Part shown: positions 23,501 through 38,500 of the stretch, piece after piece
Position numbering within the stretch: position 1 is the first letter of the stretch
How the letters are laid out: each line of letters opens with the position of its first letter
DNA from: Apostichopus japonicus
Lineage: Eukaryota; Echinodermata; Holothuroidea; Aspidochirotida; Stichopodidae
Length of the DNA: 64,000 nucleotides
NCBI RefSeq assembly: GCF_037975245.1
Contig: NC_092577.1
Coordinates: forward strand, 7,037,001-7,101,000
Direction: 5' to 3'
The notes under the pieces: model-generated
Database searches by the model: none
What the model was told of the DNA's origin: nothing
Seen by the model: the letters and a program-made list of their open reading frames with translations, nothing else
Made by a program: the position numbers and the translations under genes

Positions 23501-26500
23501 TTTTCTCTTTGTTAGTGAACTATACCATATTAAGACAATACTTCTGTCTACAGTCACCGTTTAATTCATTCTCACACATAATCGCATCTTCTAAAATACT
23601 CTTCCATATAATTGTAGTTTTACTGTGCTCTATTCATACTGCAATATTGTAGAACCAGCTCAGTCGAATATTTCTAAGAAAACCACTCAATATATACTCT
23701 TTAAGTTGATTGACCAGTTACAGTTATTTCTTCTATCAATTTCGATCATTTCAAACTTTTATTATAAAATGTTGAGGTTATTACGAAATTCGGAGACGGT
23801 CCGGACTGAAACAAGCAGCAGTGAACTCAATACGTTTTTCATCATCGTATTACGCTCGATCGCTAGACCATCAGAAATTACTTTTATCATGCATAAATCA
23901 GCTTCCTATGGAAGCTTAAAAGTGCCATCAACATAAGAAAAACGTTGCCCCATAAGTTGACATTTTTCAGTAATTTGTTTAGATAACAAGATAATATCTT
24001 ATCAAAAATCAGAAAAATGTTGGATTGCTCAGTTGCTTTAACTGAGCAATTGAACAATTTTCTGCGAAATGTTCAATTGACAACTTATCGTATCTCGTCA
24101 ATTCGACACTTGTCTGCAAAATGTTCAATTGTTTACTTCATTCCAAATGCTCTGTTGGAATGAAGTTAACAATTTTTCAATTTTGCAGAAAAATGTTGAA
24201 TTTGGCGTCATACGATAAGTTGTCAAATCAACATTTTGCAGAAAATTGTTCAATTACTCAATTGGAATGACATGAGCATTTGAACATTTTTCAGAAATAT
24301 GTTGAATTGACGAGATCTGATAAGTTGTCAATTAAACATTTTGCAGAAACTGCTCAGTTAAAGCATCTGAGCCATTTTTTACTTCTGATTTTTGATAACA
24401 ATCTTCTGATTTTTGATAACAATCTTCTGATTTTTAACAAACAATTTTCTGAAAAATTTCAACCTATTTGGGCAAAGTTTTCTTATGTTGATGGCACTTA
24501 AAGCTTCCGTAGCTCCCTTTATCAAATAGTTCCACTTTAAATATAATTATGAAAGATAAGAACAATATTCTTGCTATCAGTCAATTACTGTTAAGAATAA
24601 TTGCCAAGGTATACGAACAGTTACTCAGGAAAAAAAGTTTAAGATCCGTGATAAGATCATTTTATTATTAGCTCACTTTTGATGTCATTCTTAGCTCGAT
24701 ATTATAAGCAATATACAAACATCAGCTTGTTTGCAATTCAAGAGACAAGCAACCTGTGAGACAACAACATTCCTATTACTCAACAGACGTAGGCTGATAT
24801 GTGGTTATATAAATATAGGGAGGAACTTTTGATAGTAAATTATCAGCAATTAACACGAACTCTCAGACAATTCCATTTTTAGATATATTGTTTATTTACG
24901 TTGATCTTGAAGTTTTGACGAGTTTTGTTGTCAACTACCATCCATTGATAACCTTCTTATTCATGTTGTATTTGATTAACTGTAAGGCTGTCTCACGTAG
25001 ATAAGCTCTCGTTTACTTATAGAATATAACTTAGTATGAGGACAAACTGAAAATGAAATATTCGATGTTCTTACTTCTTCATCCGTATCATCTTCCGATG
25101 AATTATATTCGCTGTCATCCTGCAGGAATGAGAAACAAATAATGATACATAACTAAATAAAACAAAGGTCATCCTTATAAAAGTGCGCTATATCTATATG
25201 CATGTTATTCATGTACGCAGATTTCTGAATAGTTTCCTTTCACCCTGCAGCTGCCCTCTAGTCAGATTGAAAACAAAATTAAACACGGAATATTTTGATA
25301 ATTAATATTTATTAAGAAGAGCACGAATTGTGACAATGCTTTTTTAACAAAATTCAAATTCGTTTAAGGTTTAAACTTAAGAGAACAAACAATTTTGGTT
25401 CGTGTTTTCCGGTTTCCCTTTTCACCCTTTGCCAGTCCTCCGCGTACATCGAAAATACTGAAAACACAAACTTTTGAGACTCAAATATTCATTTGGAGGA
25501 GCAATGAACACTCATTTATAACGCGCTTCCAACATTATACAGTTACAAACAATTACAAGATTGGAACAAATTCATGTATTGCGAGTTTCCATTTCCTCCA
25601 AATACAAATAGCCAAATGAATAAAGTTGCAGACATGCGATAACTTCTTCAATGACGTCAAGCATATTCAACGCAAGTTAAAGTAATCTGAAATTGATAGA
25701 AATGTTAATCTTAACAGGGCCTCTTTATTGTTAATTTTGTTAGCATTTTTCAAGTCATGGTAGTTACTTTTGTCTTTTTGCTGGAAATATATTTTTGTTA
25801 TCACATCACTTGTTACTTCCGGTTAACAATCACTTATGTGACCAGAAGGTAAAGTAATCTAGCAGGCTAGTGGCAGTGCCTACCCCAAACTAAACTTTAA
25901 ATTATGCTGATATGTATGTTGTATATATCTATGGGAGAAGGACGGAGATTCTACATTGCCATAAATATGCAGGTAGCGAAAAGGGGGTAAAGAGAGGGAA
26001 TAGTGAGAAGTTTGACTTAGTATTGCTTGAAACGATTTATCAATATAGTTGAAACTGTCGCACATTGTAGAACATACGAAACTGAAGCAGGTTTGGTGTC
26101 ACGTGTTGCAAATTATTTGACAGATATAGTTGTTTTAACTGCTTATTTTCGCTCTATTGTTTTGACTTTAAAATGGACATTAATCTAACATTCCCCATAT
26201 GAGTTGCAGAAATAAAGGAAAACGATGAAAGGTTTGTGTATTTATATTATCATATCTCTTTTCTGCAGAAATGAATGAATGTCTCGTAAAACACGAAGTA
26301 CCTACTTTATATTTCTAACTATTATTGAGCTACACTGCAAAAAATACGGTGTTAAAATCCTGGTGTCAGCAAACCGGTGTTAAATTCGGTGTTACTTGTA
26401 CACCGAAAAGAGTCAACGAATATCACGCCACTCAAATAAACCAATCATTTTACGGTGTTATCCGACAATTTTTCTACGTCACCCGAAAACGCTTTCGGTA

Positions 26501-29500
26501 TTGGTCTATAGTTGATGTTTAGATTAATATGCAAATAAGGCCTAACGTGAGTGCAGTGCGCGACGGTACATTTCAGTGTGGTTCATGTACATATTGTGTG
26601 CACGATCGACTGTACGCTGTACGTACAAACGTAAACGCACATACCTTACTATACCATTTCCGCGCCATATCGTGCGTTGACTGTGATATTTTGCAGAATT
26701 GAGGGTTTCGAAGCCCAAATCCAGTATTACAAGATGCCCCTTATACGGCTATTCCGCAACAAAACAAAGAAAATCTTTGTTTTTCGAGAGTATTGGGATT
26801 TAGTTGCAATCGGTAAGTGTTTATTGTGCAAATGTTTGTTGTAAATGTAGCGTTATTGATCGAGAAAAGAACTTAATAGGCAAGCCTAACAGTTAGTAGT
26901 TGGACAAAGCCTTACGTTAGGCTAGCCTAATATAAGGCTGAAAACAGCTAGCGTTATGCCACTGAGTGTTGGGTCGATTAATCAGTTTTCAATATCGGTA
27001 TCGGACTATCGGCCTATATTTGACATTACTCTCATTAGTGAGCCTAACAGTTAGTAGTTGGACAAAGCCTTACGTTAGGCTAGCCTAATATAAGCCTAGG
27101 CTAGGCGCGAAAACAGCTAGCGTTATGCCACTGAGTGTTGGGTCGATTAATCAGTTTTCAATATCGGTATCGGACTATCGGCCTATATTTGACATTACTC
27201 TCATTAGTGAGCCTAACAGTTAGTAGTTGGACAAAGCCTTACGTTAGGCTAGCCTAATATAAGCCTAGGCTAGGCGCGAAAACAGCTAGCGTTATGAAAC
27301 TGAGCGTTGGGTCGATTAATCAGTTTTCAATATCGGTATCGGACTATCGACCTATATTTGACATTACTCTCATTAGTGATTAAATATTGGTATCGATAAA
27401 ATTTGCTCTAATTGCAGATGTTAAGCAGAAATTGAATTAACCATAAAATACAACCCAAACAATTAAGTGCCTGTATGCATTGTAACAAAGTGTTGAATTA
27501 TATACATTACTGTGGAAAGTACAGGCAATCACTATAAATCAGATGTATATAGGGAAAGTGAACCAAATTGTTTCAAATAAAATAAATTTGCACTTTGTTG
27601 ATATTTCACAAATGTACGTGTTCATGTGTTTGTTGTTTACACTGATAAAAAGCTTTGAAGCCAACCTGCATTTTCTGTATTAATACATGTTTTGTAATTT
27701 ATGTGGTAAAACTGTATGATGTGTTTTGGAATTGAGATGTGGAGGATAAAGTGGCTGTTATACTAATACATTTTCTTACATCTTATTTCTTACCCCTTTA
27801 TGTTTAGCCAAAAAGAAGTTTGCGATTGAAGACGAGGATCAAGTCATATTGGTAGATAGAACTGATGGCCCCGAGATAGATGAAGAAGTATTAGCACCAT
27901 TACTTGAGGCTGAACCAAACATTGATATTATGGTATTGAGAAGAGGTGAAAAGGGGTGAGTACTTCAATAACACATGTCTGGCCTAGCAATTATTAAAGT
28001 TTTAATGTGGGCTAGTTGTGTGGTTTAAAGTGAACAGGGATGTGCCTATTTGATTCTGAGTGCCATCTAAATTTGGATACAAACTACAGGTATTAAAAAA
28101 ATGTTGCCGAAGTTAAAGTTACGGAGATGTATTATACAGAGTTGAAACATGAAAAATAGTGCCAGGATAAATTTGGCTATTTTTACATAAGTGCTGGCTG
28201 TCATTACCCGGTACCGACCAGCATGGGCACATCCTTGAGTGAATCTGTATAGATGCCAAAGTACCGTCCACTTAATTGCCAGATTTTTCAAAAAGTATCC
28301 TGAATAACTTGAATCCATTGAATCAAATTGCGCTTCGATCTAAAGAATGATAAAATAGTATAGAGTGGCCACAATATAATATAAGGTACATTGCCTTGCC
28401 CAAGGACACAAATGCAGTGCCTTGCCAGGGCTCGAACCTGTGATTCTGTTTTAGCCAACCGACCACCATGCTCCTCTAGTACTCAAAATATTTCTTCTCT
28501 TAGAGATCATCCATGTTTCGATTCTAGTTGGTCGAAACGTTTCCACATAAGCTGAGAATTTTTTCTCCATGTTGAGTCTTTAAGCGGAGGGAAAAAGATG
28601 CTAGATATTGGGGCACATAGTAGAGGGCAGTAGTCTGTGAGAAAAGTAGCTAAGATGAGTAATAAGCTAGATCGGTCAGAAATGCTAACAGTAGCTATGA
28701 CGGGGTAAGTATAGTCCGCTCGTGACTACCCAAACCAGTAAATTTGGGGGAATTCCTGTGTCCTTCGATAGTAACTCTTGGATATTCCTAAATTTGGCTT
28801 GTAATGATCTGTTTTAGCAGGTCATAAAGAATGTTAAGTGGGGTCATTGTCAGGATCCAATTAACGCCTTATTCCGATTCTTATCATTATTTGAAAAGTA
28901 AGGTCAATAAGGGGTCATTTGCAGAAATTGTATAAAACATAAAAAAAAAGCTCCACCCACGTACCCTCCACCCATGAAAGTTGCAACACAAGAGATAGCG
29001 GTCAAAACCGAGACTATGACCCAGATAGATGATGCCCATTCCCCCCCCCCCCACCCTCCACCCCTGCTTTTCACACTTTGCAATTCAGGTGAAAAAATGG
29101 CCCATTAAGTATATTACAAACCGGGCCCACTTCTTCATGCCGAATTGGTATATCTATTTTATTGAGCCATCACAATGGAATGATTAAAATCATGTTTCTC
29201 CCTCATTAGCTTCGCCTTCCCGAGGAACTGTACCCTGTCCTGCAGATAGTGATTCCGATACAGACTTGATTTCTGATGAGGACTTGCCAAATGTTGATTT
29301 GCCCTCCTCCAGCGCTGGACTTCCTTTGAAAAGATTGAAAACTGCTCTAACAAAGACAAAATCTAACAATCCAACAGATGAAGCAGTTGAGGTAATCATG
29401 TTTTAGTAGGAGGCATGTAAAGCCATATTTTTTGCGCTGTTTGAATTTGATTTTTTGCAATATCAAGCTTCTCAGATGGAAGAATGGAAGATGACAAACA

Positions 29501-32500
29501 TGGCTCCAGACTGATAAATATACTTTTAGTTCGTAGAAATATATTTGCTCTGACGATTTTTGCTCACAGAAAAAAATAAACAACTTTGACAAATAAGTAA
29601 AAATGAGTTTTTGCGGCTGAAAGTTTATGTGGTATGTTTTGGTGCAGGAACATGTATTGTAGTAATGTTTGCTGTTTTTACTATGCATAGCAAAACTTAA
29701 GGCTATACTATTTAGTCGATGATTTTAGGCGTAAAGAAGTGTTGACAAACTATTGCTATAATATAAGCACTTTGTTCTTGAGGGCGCGATTAGCTGACCA
29801 ATCATCCTTTATTGTAGTCAAACGATATGCTAAACGTTATATTAAGCATCGAAAAAATCACGATTTTGAAGATAAAAAAAAAATTAATAAAATGCTATTG
29901 TATCTCAGTAACAGTATTGTTTATTTATTGTTTCAATGCCAGTTAAAAAGTCAAGAAAAACTTTGTTATGCCAAATCGAACTTATTAAATGCTTGCATTT
30001 GGTAATGGTACATAATATAACCTAGTTCCTTGATGAGACTATATGTATTAAGAAGCTATGTAGCAAATATGTCATATATAGCCTTTATTAGTTCCTATCA
30101 AGGCTTGAATAAGACATGATTCCAGTATATTAGTTCATGTCAATGCTCACACACTGAAGTGTCAAATGTCTTATGGCCCAAAATGAAGGAATCTCAAGTT
30201 TGAAAGTTTGAGTTTGAGATTCTGATCTATAGATTTGTTGAATAGATCTATGGACCTCATGTTTGGTATACCAATTCTACACAGTAAATTTCAATTCTGT
30301 GATTAAACAGTGACTAACTCTAGGCTGTAGCCCCCCCCCCCCCCCACAATAGCGTTTATTAGTTCCTATCAAGGCTTGAATAAGACATGATTCCAGTATA
30401 TTAGTTCATGTCAATGCTCACACACTGAAGTGTCAAATGTCTTATGGCCCAAAAAGAAGGAATCTCAAGTTTGAAAGTTTGAGTTTGAAATTCTGATCTA
30501 TAGATTTGTTGAATAGATCTATGGACCTCATGTTTGGTATACCAATTCTACACAGTAAATTTCAATTCTGTGATTAAACAGTGACTAACTCTAGGCTGTA
30601 GCCCCCCCCCCCCACCCACAGTAGCGTTTATTAGTTCCTATCAAGGCTTGAATAAGACATGGTTACAGTTTATTTAGTTCATGTCAATTCTGACACACTT
30701 AAGTGTCAAATGTCTTATGGTCCAAAAGGAAGGAATCCGAGTTTAAATGTTTGAGTTTGAAATTCTGATCTATAGCTTTGTTGAATAGATCTATGGACCT
30801 CAAGTTTGGCTTTATACTGTATACCAGTTTTACACAGTAAATTTCAATTCTGTGTTTTAACAGTGACTAACTCTAGCCCCCCCCCCCCCCACAAATCCCT
30901 ATTTTCATTTTGCCAATCATTTTTTAGTTTGGGGGGTTCATAACATGATCTCATCAGCAGTTTTGTATCTTTGTCAAATAAGTGTTCCCCAACTATTTGG
31001 GGACTATTGTCACTTTTCTTAATCAAAAATGAAATAGTAGGCCATTCATGAAGGTATCGGAGGGCCTAAAATTTTAGTGTGGGACAAAAATGGGCCTCAA
31101 TCTGAGCCCCCAAACTTAAGCCCCTACAGTAGTTGACCCTGTGGGCAATGGGTAGGGATAATGAGCTTCTGACTTCATGGAGTTGCACATATAATCCTTG
31201 TGAAACACTAACAACTTTGATTCTTAATATTCACCTCATTCTGTAAAAACACTATTTTACAAGAGGGGCCCCTTTTCAATCAATAGGGTATGTAGTATAT
31301 ACTGTATATGGGAAACAGACAATTAAATTACATCAGTAAATATTTGGAATTTACCTGCTGTTTGTGAGATTTTACCTAGAATAAACGTTTTACATGTTTT
31401 TCAGTATATTATTTGACTAAAATCTCAACTGCCACTTGTACCTCAAATCCCACCACAGATTTTCTTCATGATACAGTGCTGCAACACATGGTTATGTGGA
31501 TGATTTATGACAAATTTGTTTGTCCAAGGCACATCATTTTTAAGTAATTTAAAAAAAATGTGATTTAAAGTTTACCAAAATTGTTGATGTTCAATCAATC
31601 AATGGATGCAGCAGACTCATTTTTATGCCTTTTATAGAGTTGTACTTTGTAAGCAATTATATCATTAAACATTTATTTTACTAGCAAATTATCTTACAGC
31701 AAATTATTTGTAAATACCTCTATTTTGTGGTTGGTTGGTGTGTTACATGAAGCAAGAGGTCTTTATATTTAACGTTTTGGCTAGGGAGGTCTTTTTGTGA
31801 ACAAAATTTTTGACAACTGTTCAGTATTTGGCATTTGTTCTATATACAGTCTGATGCATGGGTCTTTCCAGTAAGAGGATAATTCAAGATGGGTTATTTG
31901 TTAATGATATACATATAAAGAAAAATAATTTGTGTAATGGAATTCGTTTTTCATAAGTTAACGAATGACCATTTTCCCTTTATTGGTCATATCATCAGTT
32001 GAATTTCCTCAAGGTTATATCAATAAATTTGTAGAGAAAAAAAAGGAATATGACTTTCTTGTTTCAATGTTTGTTTCACTTGTTATATCAGTTTAAGTAA
32101 ATGCTAGCTTAGCTGTACATGTGATACAGTGAACAATTTATACTGAGATAGAGCATGCATATGAGTCAAATTAACACTATATAAAGAGTATAAACAAATA
32201 TCATGTGGTGTTAATTCAGCACCATCTAGTGTAGAATAATATATACACCAAAGGATTAGAGTAACACCATATTTGGTGTACATATATCCTAAAATGGTGT
32301 TAAATCAACACCATGTGGTGTCACATAATTAACACCACAGAGTATAGATTCAGCACCCTATTTGGTGTTAAAATAGTATTCCAAGAAGGGTGTTCATTAA
32401 ACACCAGCTGGTGTGGTCAGATATACACACCAAAGGAGAATCAAATTTAACACCATCGGTGTTGAATATAACACCAGAGTTTTTGCAGTGTAGATTCTCT

Positions 32501-35500
32501 GTACATGAACAGTTTAGCGATTCTTAATTAATAACCGTGGCAAACTGGACGTTGAAGGGTGACAATGGCTGCTGAATATGACAATATTTTATACGTTTTT
32601 GACGGTGTAATGTTCGACATCCAATAGTAATTTGCTTCCTTTATACATAAACATGAAAATAGCTACAAATCTAGGTAATTAATCAATATTGTTACTGCAT
32701 TGCCGTGGTTACACCTTACAGTTATGTCTAAGATGTCTATGTAGGCAATTTATCAAGATGAATTACAACTATTAAACGATGAGTGACTTCTAAAACTCCA
32801 CCAAAGAAAGTCTGTGGACCAAAGAAGTCCATGCAGAGGGATGGGTTAATTTAAGTTTTATCCAACTTTGGGTAACATAGTCTAGTTTTAGACATTTTTA
32901 GACAATCTACCTAAACCTTGTAGTATTTAAAAGTATATCCGTTTCTTTGTTTAGCATTTCTCTGTGTGCGGAAAGAAGATTATTTAGGCAGTACCTAAAC
33001 TTAACATTGAGAACAGTGTTATCAGCATTACGTGATATAAATTCCCTGTTCGATACACATCAATTATAAATCTTTTCTGCATAAAGATATTCAACGTTTA
33101 ACACTATTTGGTCTTATTTCTTTTTTTCCAAAGTAATTGGACACTTCCTGCCTGTTACTAATTAAAAGGAACATGAATCTATGTCTCTCTTACCTCTTCT
33201 CCTGGTAGATTCCCCTCTTCGTCACAGTCCTGAAAGGAAGAGAAAGTTTACTTTTATGAGATTTTTAAATTGTATTCAGGAAAATATGATAATGCGAAGC
33301 CAATAAAATGTATAAGTTGTAATGATATTTGTTCACAAATATCACAGTAAACTATCCCTGACAGGTAAACGCACATCTGTATTGAGCACACTTAAGTCAA
33401 TATAGTAGACAGACTCGTCACTGTAAGATGCACGGACTAAATAACATAAAAACACACATCAGCTTTATAGGGAAGACAACATTAGTTTTAAACCCGTTAT
33501 CAAACACTGAGTAACGCCATTAAATACTGAGTGACGTCATAATGATGAACTTCTTAGTGAGATGATCAGATGGAAACAATGGGCGATAGGATGACGAGAA
33601 GGAAAAGAGGGCAGTATTCAAAGACTATTTAAAAGATCCTCGTGGTTGAATCAATGGAACGTACAAACGATGTATAATCTTGAGTATCACATGAAGCAGT
33701 ATTTTGTTTACTCTCCCTACCCCACCCCCACTCCATCTTATATTATCTGTTGCTATAGGATACCGTATGCAATCCTTTAATGATATCCATGAAAGTTTGG
33801 GAGATGAAATTGAAAGATATATCTCGAAGATCAGTGTAGATCTGTGTAGATCTGTTATTCTTGACAAATTTCATGAAATATCGTAGAATTATATTGCCCT
33901 TTGATAGTGTATTTCTTCTATATTTGCCATGTCACGTGCGTATTAGATATTTGAAGTTTTGAAAACATTATTTCATGAATAGATATTTCCATCCTTGCTT
34001 TGATCCTTTAGTCAATTGAAACATTGCAGTGTAAACACAGTACACATTATAATTATTTCTTCATGAAACATATATACACAGTATAAACTACATAGAATAT
34101 TATAGCCATAGCATGCAGGAAAACGCATTGTAAAGTGGTAAACGTATGTTATTTCATCAAAGGCTATTCAAACTTTGCCTCACTCTATGTTCCATCATAG
34201 GTAAATTTAGACCAGGAAGGGTTGACGGTTTGTTAATTTGGAAATTAGCAGTTTTGTATAGTAACCAATACGCTCTGTATATTTCTCAGACCAGTCCGCA
34301 AAAACTATGTGAGGTCAGTTTTGCATTATCTCTATGTACTGACTGGTCTCGGACTTGGTTTGGGTTGCTCATATACTATATATACCTCTGTTCGGACTCG
34401 AGAGTACCATACTTTGACCAAGTAGTCTCGAACTCGGCTCGGAATCAGGAAAAATTGACTCAACTACATCAGAGTGATTCTTACGCTATAAGATACATGT
34501 ATACATATTGAATAGTTCTGATGGAAAGAGTGCTTATAACAATAGGAACCTATACGGCCAGGATGTTGAATGATAGTATCGTAAGTGCTTAAATATAACT
34601 ATGAAGATACAATAGTTCATTTACCGGGTAGTAATTGTTTAAAAATCAACCAGATTACCAGTTACTTTGAACACCTCACCCCTCCCGCTACCTGTCCCCG
34701 GTTCCTTCAAGAGCCTATTTTATTCACAGTAGTTATTCAAAAGACGAAAGAAATAATGCTAATATTTTAAATCATGATCAGTTCAGATTCACCGTTGCAA
34801 TTTTTGGTATCATCATGCTTCTAATTATTCATAGAACTGTACATTTAGAGGATGTTACAAAAAGACGTATCATTAAAGTTAAATACAAACCTTAAGTTTA
34901 AGCTTTTAGTTAAAGTAGTCACTCTCCTTTAATTTTCCGAGTAAGTTAAAGTACATCAAATTGATGAAATCTACCTCAATAAACAAACTTTTTTCTTTGT
35001 ATGAAGTTAAAACCAGACCTGCCCATTTATATATAATCCTACTGGGACCACACATATATGTCAGTCACGTATATATATATATATATACATTCATCTAAAT
35101 AAATAATAAAATATAATCAATAGGGATCCCTCAAACCCATTACAACTTAAACTATTAGAGCCGAGTAACATTTACTAACTGTTGTATTGATGGGTGCAGT
35201 GACGTCAGAAGTAAAGATTCTACCGATGAAAAGTATGCGTCGATATTTTCACCACTGAAACATGCTTTACTGAGACGGTGTCGACGAGAGACTCTGGAAG
35301 CACGATAGATTTATTTGCTTTATATGTTTTCATCCGTCTGAATATTCTCTATTTAAAAATTGAGAATGTTCATTGATTCACAATACAATTACTTCTATAA
35401 GGAGGACACATAGAGGAGGGAGGGGGGGGGGTAGATACAGAGAAAGAATGACGACAATAATTAGGGAATAGGACCAAAGTGCTGGAGTACCAGCGTGGAA

Positions 35501-38500
35501 GGGAAACTTCATTTATTGTTGTTTAATCTCCCCCCTCCCCCACCATTTTCTGTTTTATTTGTACCATACCTCGTCACAAGGGTTTATGTAGTTTACGTTG
35601 TTTTGTACGATGTATACATCCTGGACAAATACCTCTTCGTCATTGGACAAATGAACGCTTATCTTTAAATGTAATTATCGTTACTTCAGTATGGGACCTA
35701 GTCTCTCCCAAATCCCATTAAAATATCTAAGAAAGTTTTTTTAATCTTTGCTATAATAATTAAAAATAACGAATCAAACCAGAGAAAGTATGCTATTACG
35801 ATAATGAGGCAATACATTTATTTTTATGACCGATTGTCGTTAATTGGGTTCGAGTTTACTTCATTAGATCAATGTCTAAAGTGCGACGTGTGATATAACA
35901 TGAATTTAACACTTCATTAATGCGCACACATCTATTAAAACATTTATGGTTGTATAAGGTCTCGTTTCATGTAAAATGAATAATATAATACAACAATGGA
36001 TATGGTTGCTTTAGAAACACATGGATATGGTTCCATATTAGATGAAAGGGTACTGAAAGAGAGGAGTAGGGACAGTTTAAAGTAAAATATGAAAAGTAGT
36101 TTTCTAGCCGCAACAGAAAGTTGAAGAAAATAGAAGGCTTAGGATGATGAAATGGTGATGAAAATTCGTAATATCGCCACAGGGGGTTACAACGTATACT
36201 GTGAGCCGGATAGGAAGTAGACAACATGTATAATTGCGCCAATTCCACGTTTATTTGTATATCTTAAAGTTAGAAAATCACCAAGACTAGTTTGAAGTCT
36301 ATATAGCTTTTCATACTGTAACAATTCTTTCATGTAGCCAAACTTATCTTAGTCCATAGCGACTGCAATACAATACCTATAGTGTTGTCTGTTATACCAG
36401 ACAGTCGTATCTGTAAATCAGTTAAGTCTGTTTTTAACACAAATCCCTCGTCAAAGGTGATGTTTCAGTTATAGCATTGCTTATACTATTTTGGTCGCGA
36501 GGAATAATTCTTTCATCGATAACGGTGTATCAAAATGATAAAATCAGATTAAACATTCTCAAAATTATATTTTGCAACATTTACAGCTCGTCCGTTAACT
36601 AATTATTCCTTTAAGCGTTTGATTGGACAATTCCTATTGTATTGAGAAGACATTAACTATTCATTTGCAACACCCACTATCCTGCACCTAAGAGTATTTT
36701 AGTTAAAGCCAATCGAAAGGTGCACAATCCTAATATCTTGCCGAAAAATGGAATAAAGCCACTCAGAAATAATTATCTTTGACTTGCTGTAAAGTTTATT
36801 CAAACAGAGTGACTTGACCCTTTTTGTATGATTTTTTTCAAGTCTTTATTAAACTTTTACTTTTCTTTTCTTACGTTCATATTGATGTACATGTTTTGGT
36901 ATGTCGTAGTCACTGGTTCTAATGTTGGATTAGTTTATATTTATATTAGTGATAACGGTAATGAAATGTTAAATATATCTGGCATTTGTAATAGAGTCGA
37001 GTTAAATATTTCTTACGAAAGCTCTTAGTAGTACATTTTATTTTTACAACGGTATAGCAATATTATAGTAGGAACTATTAAATCTGACCGCTTTTAATAA
37101 GCCTCAGCAGACGATGAGAATAGAAACAACTTCAGCACCAATTCTTACATGTATAAGAAGGTGAAACTAGTATGTACATAGGTTATGACATATATGTATA
37201 GGTCTGATTATATTCCGATGCTGGTTTAAAGGCAACCAGATTTCACATGAGTTCAAGCATCTATCAAAGTTATAATAATTTATCAAACTGATGGAAACCA
37301 TTAAGTGCTATTTGATGGCGATTAAGTTGATACTGTAACCGAAACCAGCTATGTTAATGCTACATTTGTTAAGTTAGTTTTGTCATCCAACCATTGCTGT
37401 AAATGGAGCATCCAGCTTCTCCAAAGGAGAGTCTACTGCACATATACTATTCTTTCAACAAAATGCAGAAAGCAATATACGACAAAGGCTTATAGAATCT
37501 TCATATCCGATATCAGATTCATGTGGGTGATCTTTTGAACAATGTGTTCGTATACAGCGTCACAAATCACGTGTCCAGTTCTTTGGTTACCATGGTATCT
37601 AGACAACAGAACAAAGCAGTAGTGTAATTGCTCTCACATTCTAACTAGTATGATGGTCTTGTTGTGTAAATGTGCGTGGAAAGTGATTCACACAGCTCAA
37701 CCGAAACATCGGTAATGATTTACTCCACAGAGCATATCTGGTGCCACTACAAATATATATTTGCAAGATCTTTTTCTACAGTTTATTCTAAATCACGAAT
37801 ATAGTATTTTCACAATTTACAAAATAGTCTTCAATTTGTTCATTTTATTAATAGACATTTCACATCTTCCTTCATCTATATCAATCGCCAAAATGTCCAG
37901 CATATGCATTCTGGAAAACGGTGAGTCTGATGTTCATAGGCAATTTCGTTTATATATGCACTCCAAACACAAATGATAGGTAATGAAACCAGTTTCTGGT
38001 ATAATTTTAAAGCCATGCAAAGAACAAAGTTACATCGCGCTGCTTTGCATCGGTCACCATCCGTTACATTACCAGTACATCATCATTTCTGACCTACAAA
38101 CTACAGGTATTTAATGTCCTATACACATTAGTGTACGTGGAACCGTCGCATAAACATTTATCTTGATAAATTTAAGTTAATAATTGAGTAAGATTGAACT
38201 TAGAAGAAAGAGTAGTAAAAGTGGACTTTTAAAATGTCTGTACTTTGTGTTGTTTTTGCTACAATCTGCTGGTATGTTAACTTGATTATGAAAGGAATGA
38301 GAAGTACTTGAAAACATAATGTTACTTCAGTCCCCCAGGGAAGATTAAAGTAAGATTTGTTAACAAACAAATATTTCGACACAAAATTTGTGGGACACAA
38401 ATTGTCTAAAGCTAGATAAACGACAAATATTTCACTGATTAGGAGCAGTCATGTGATTGTGACAACATATCTAGATATCGTAGTAAGTTTCAGGGAATCC

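Larger units (their letters stand above)
26333..32490. mobile_element. CACTA-like transposon 1 (6.16 kb) with CIDE-N gene
   Basis: The ends are inverted: CACTGCAAAAAATACGGTGT on the left and, reverse-complemented, CACTGCAAAAACTCTGGTGT on the right. Both ends are followed by many GGTGTTA/AACACC motifs in both orientations (26345-26470; about 17 between 32170 and 32475). TA flanks both sides, a 2-bp target duplication. CACTR ends, subterminal repeats and a 2-3 bp duplication define the CACTA/EnSpm group. No transposase remnant is seen, so it is non-autonomous. It lies in the intron between exons d and e of the long minus-strand gene. Confidence 0.78.
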
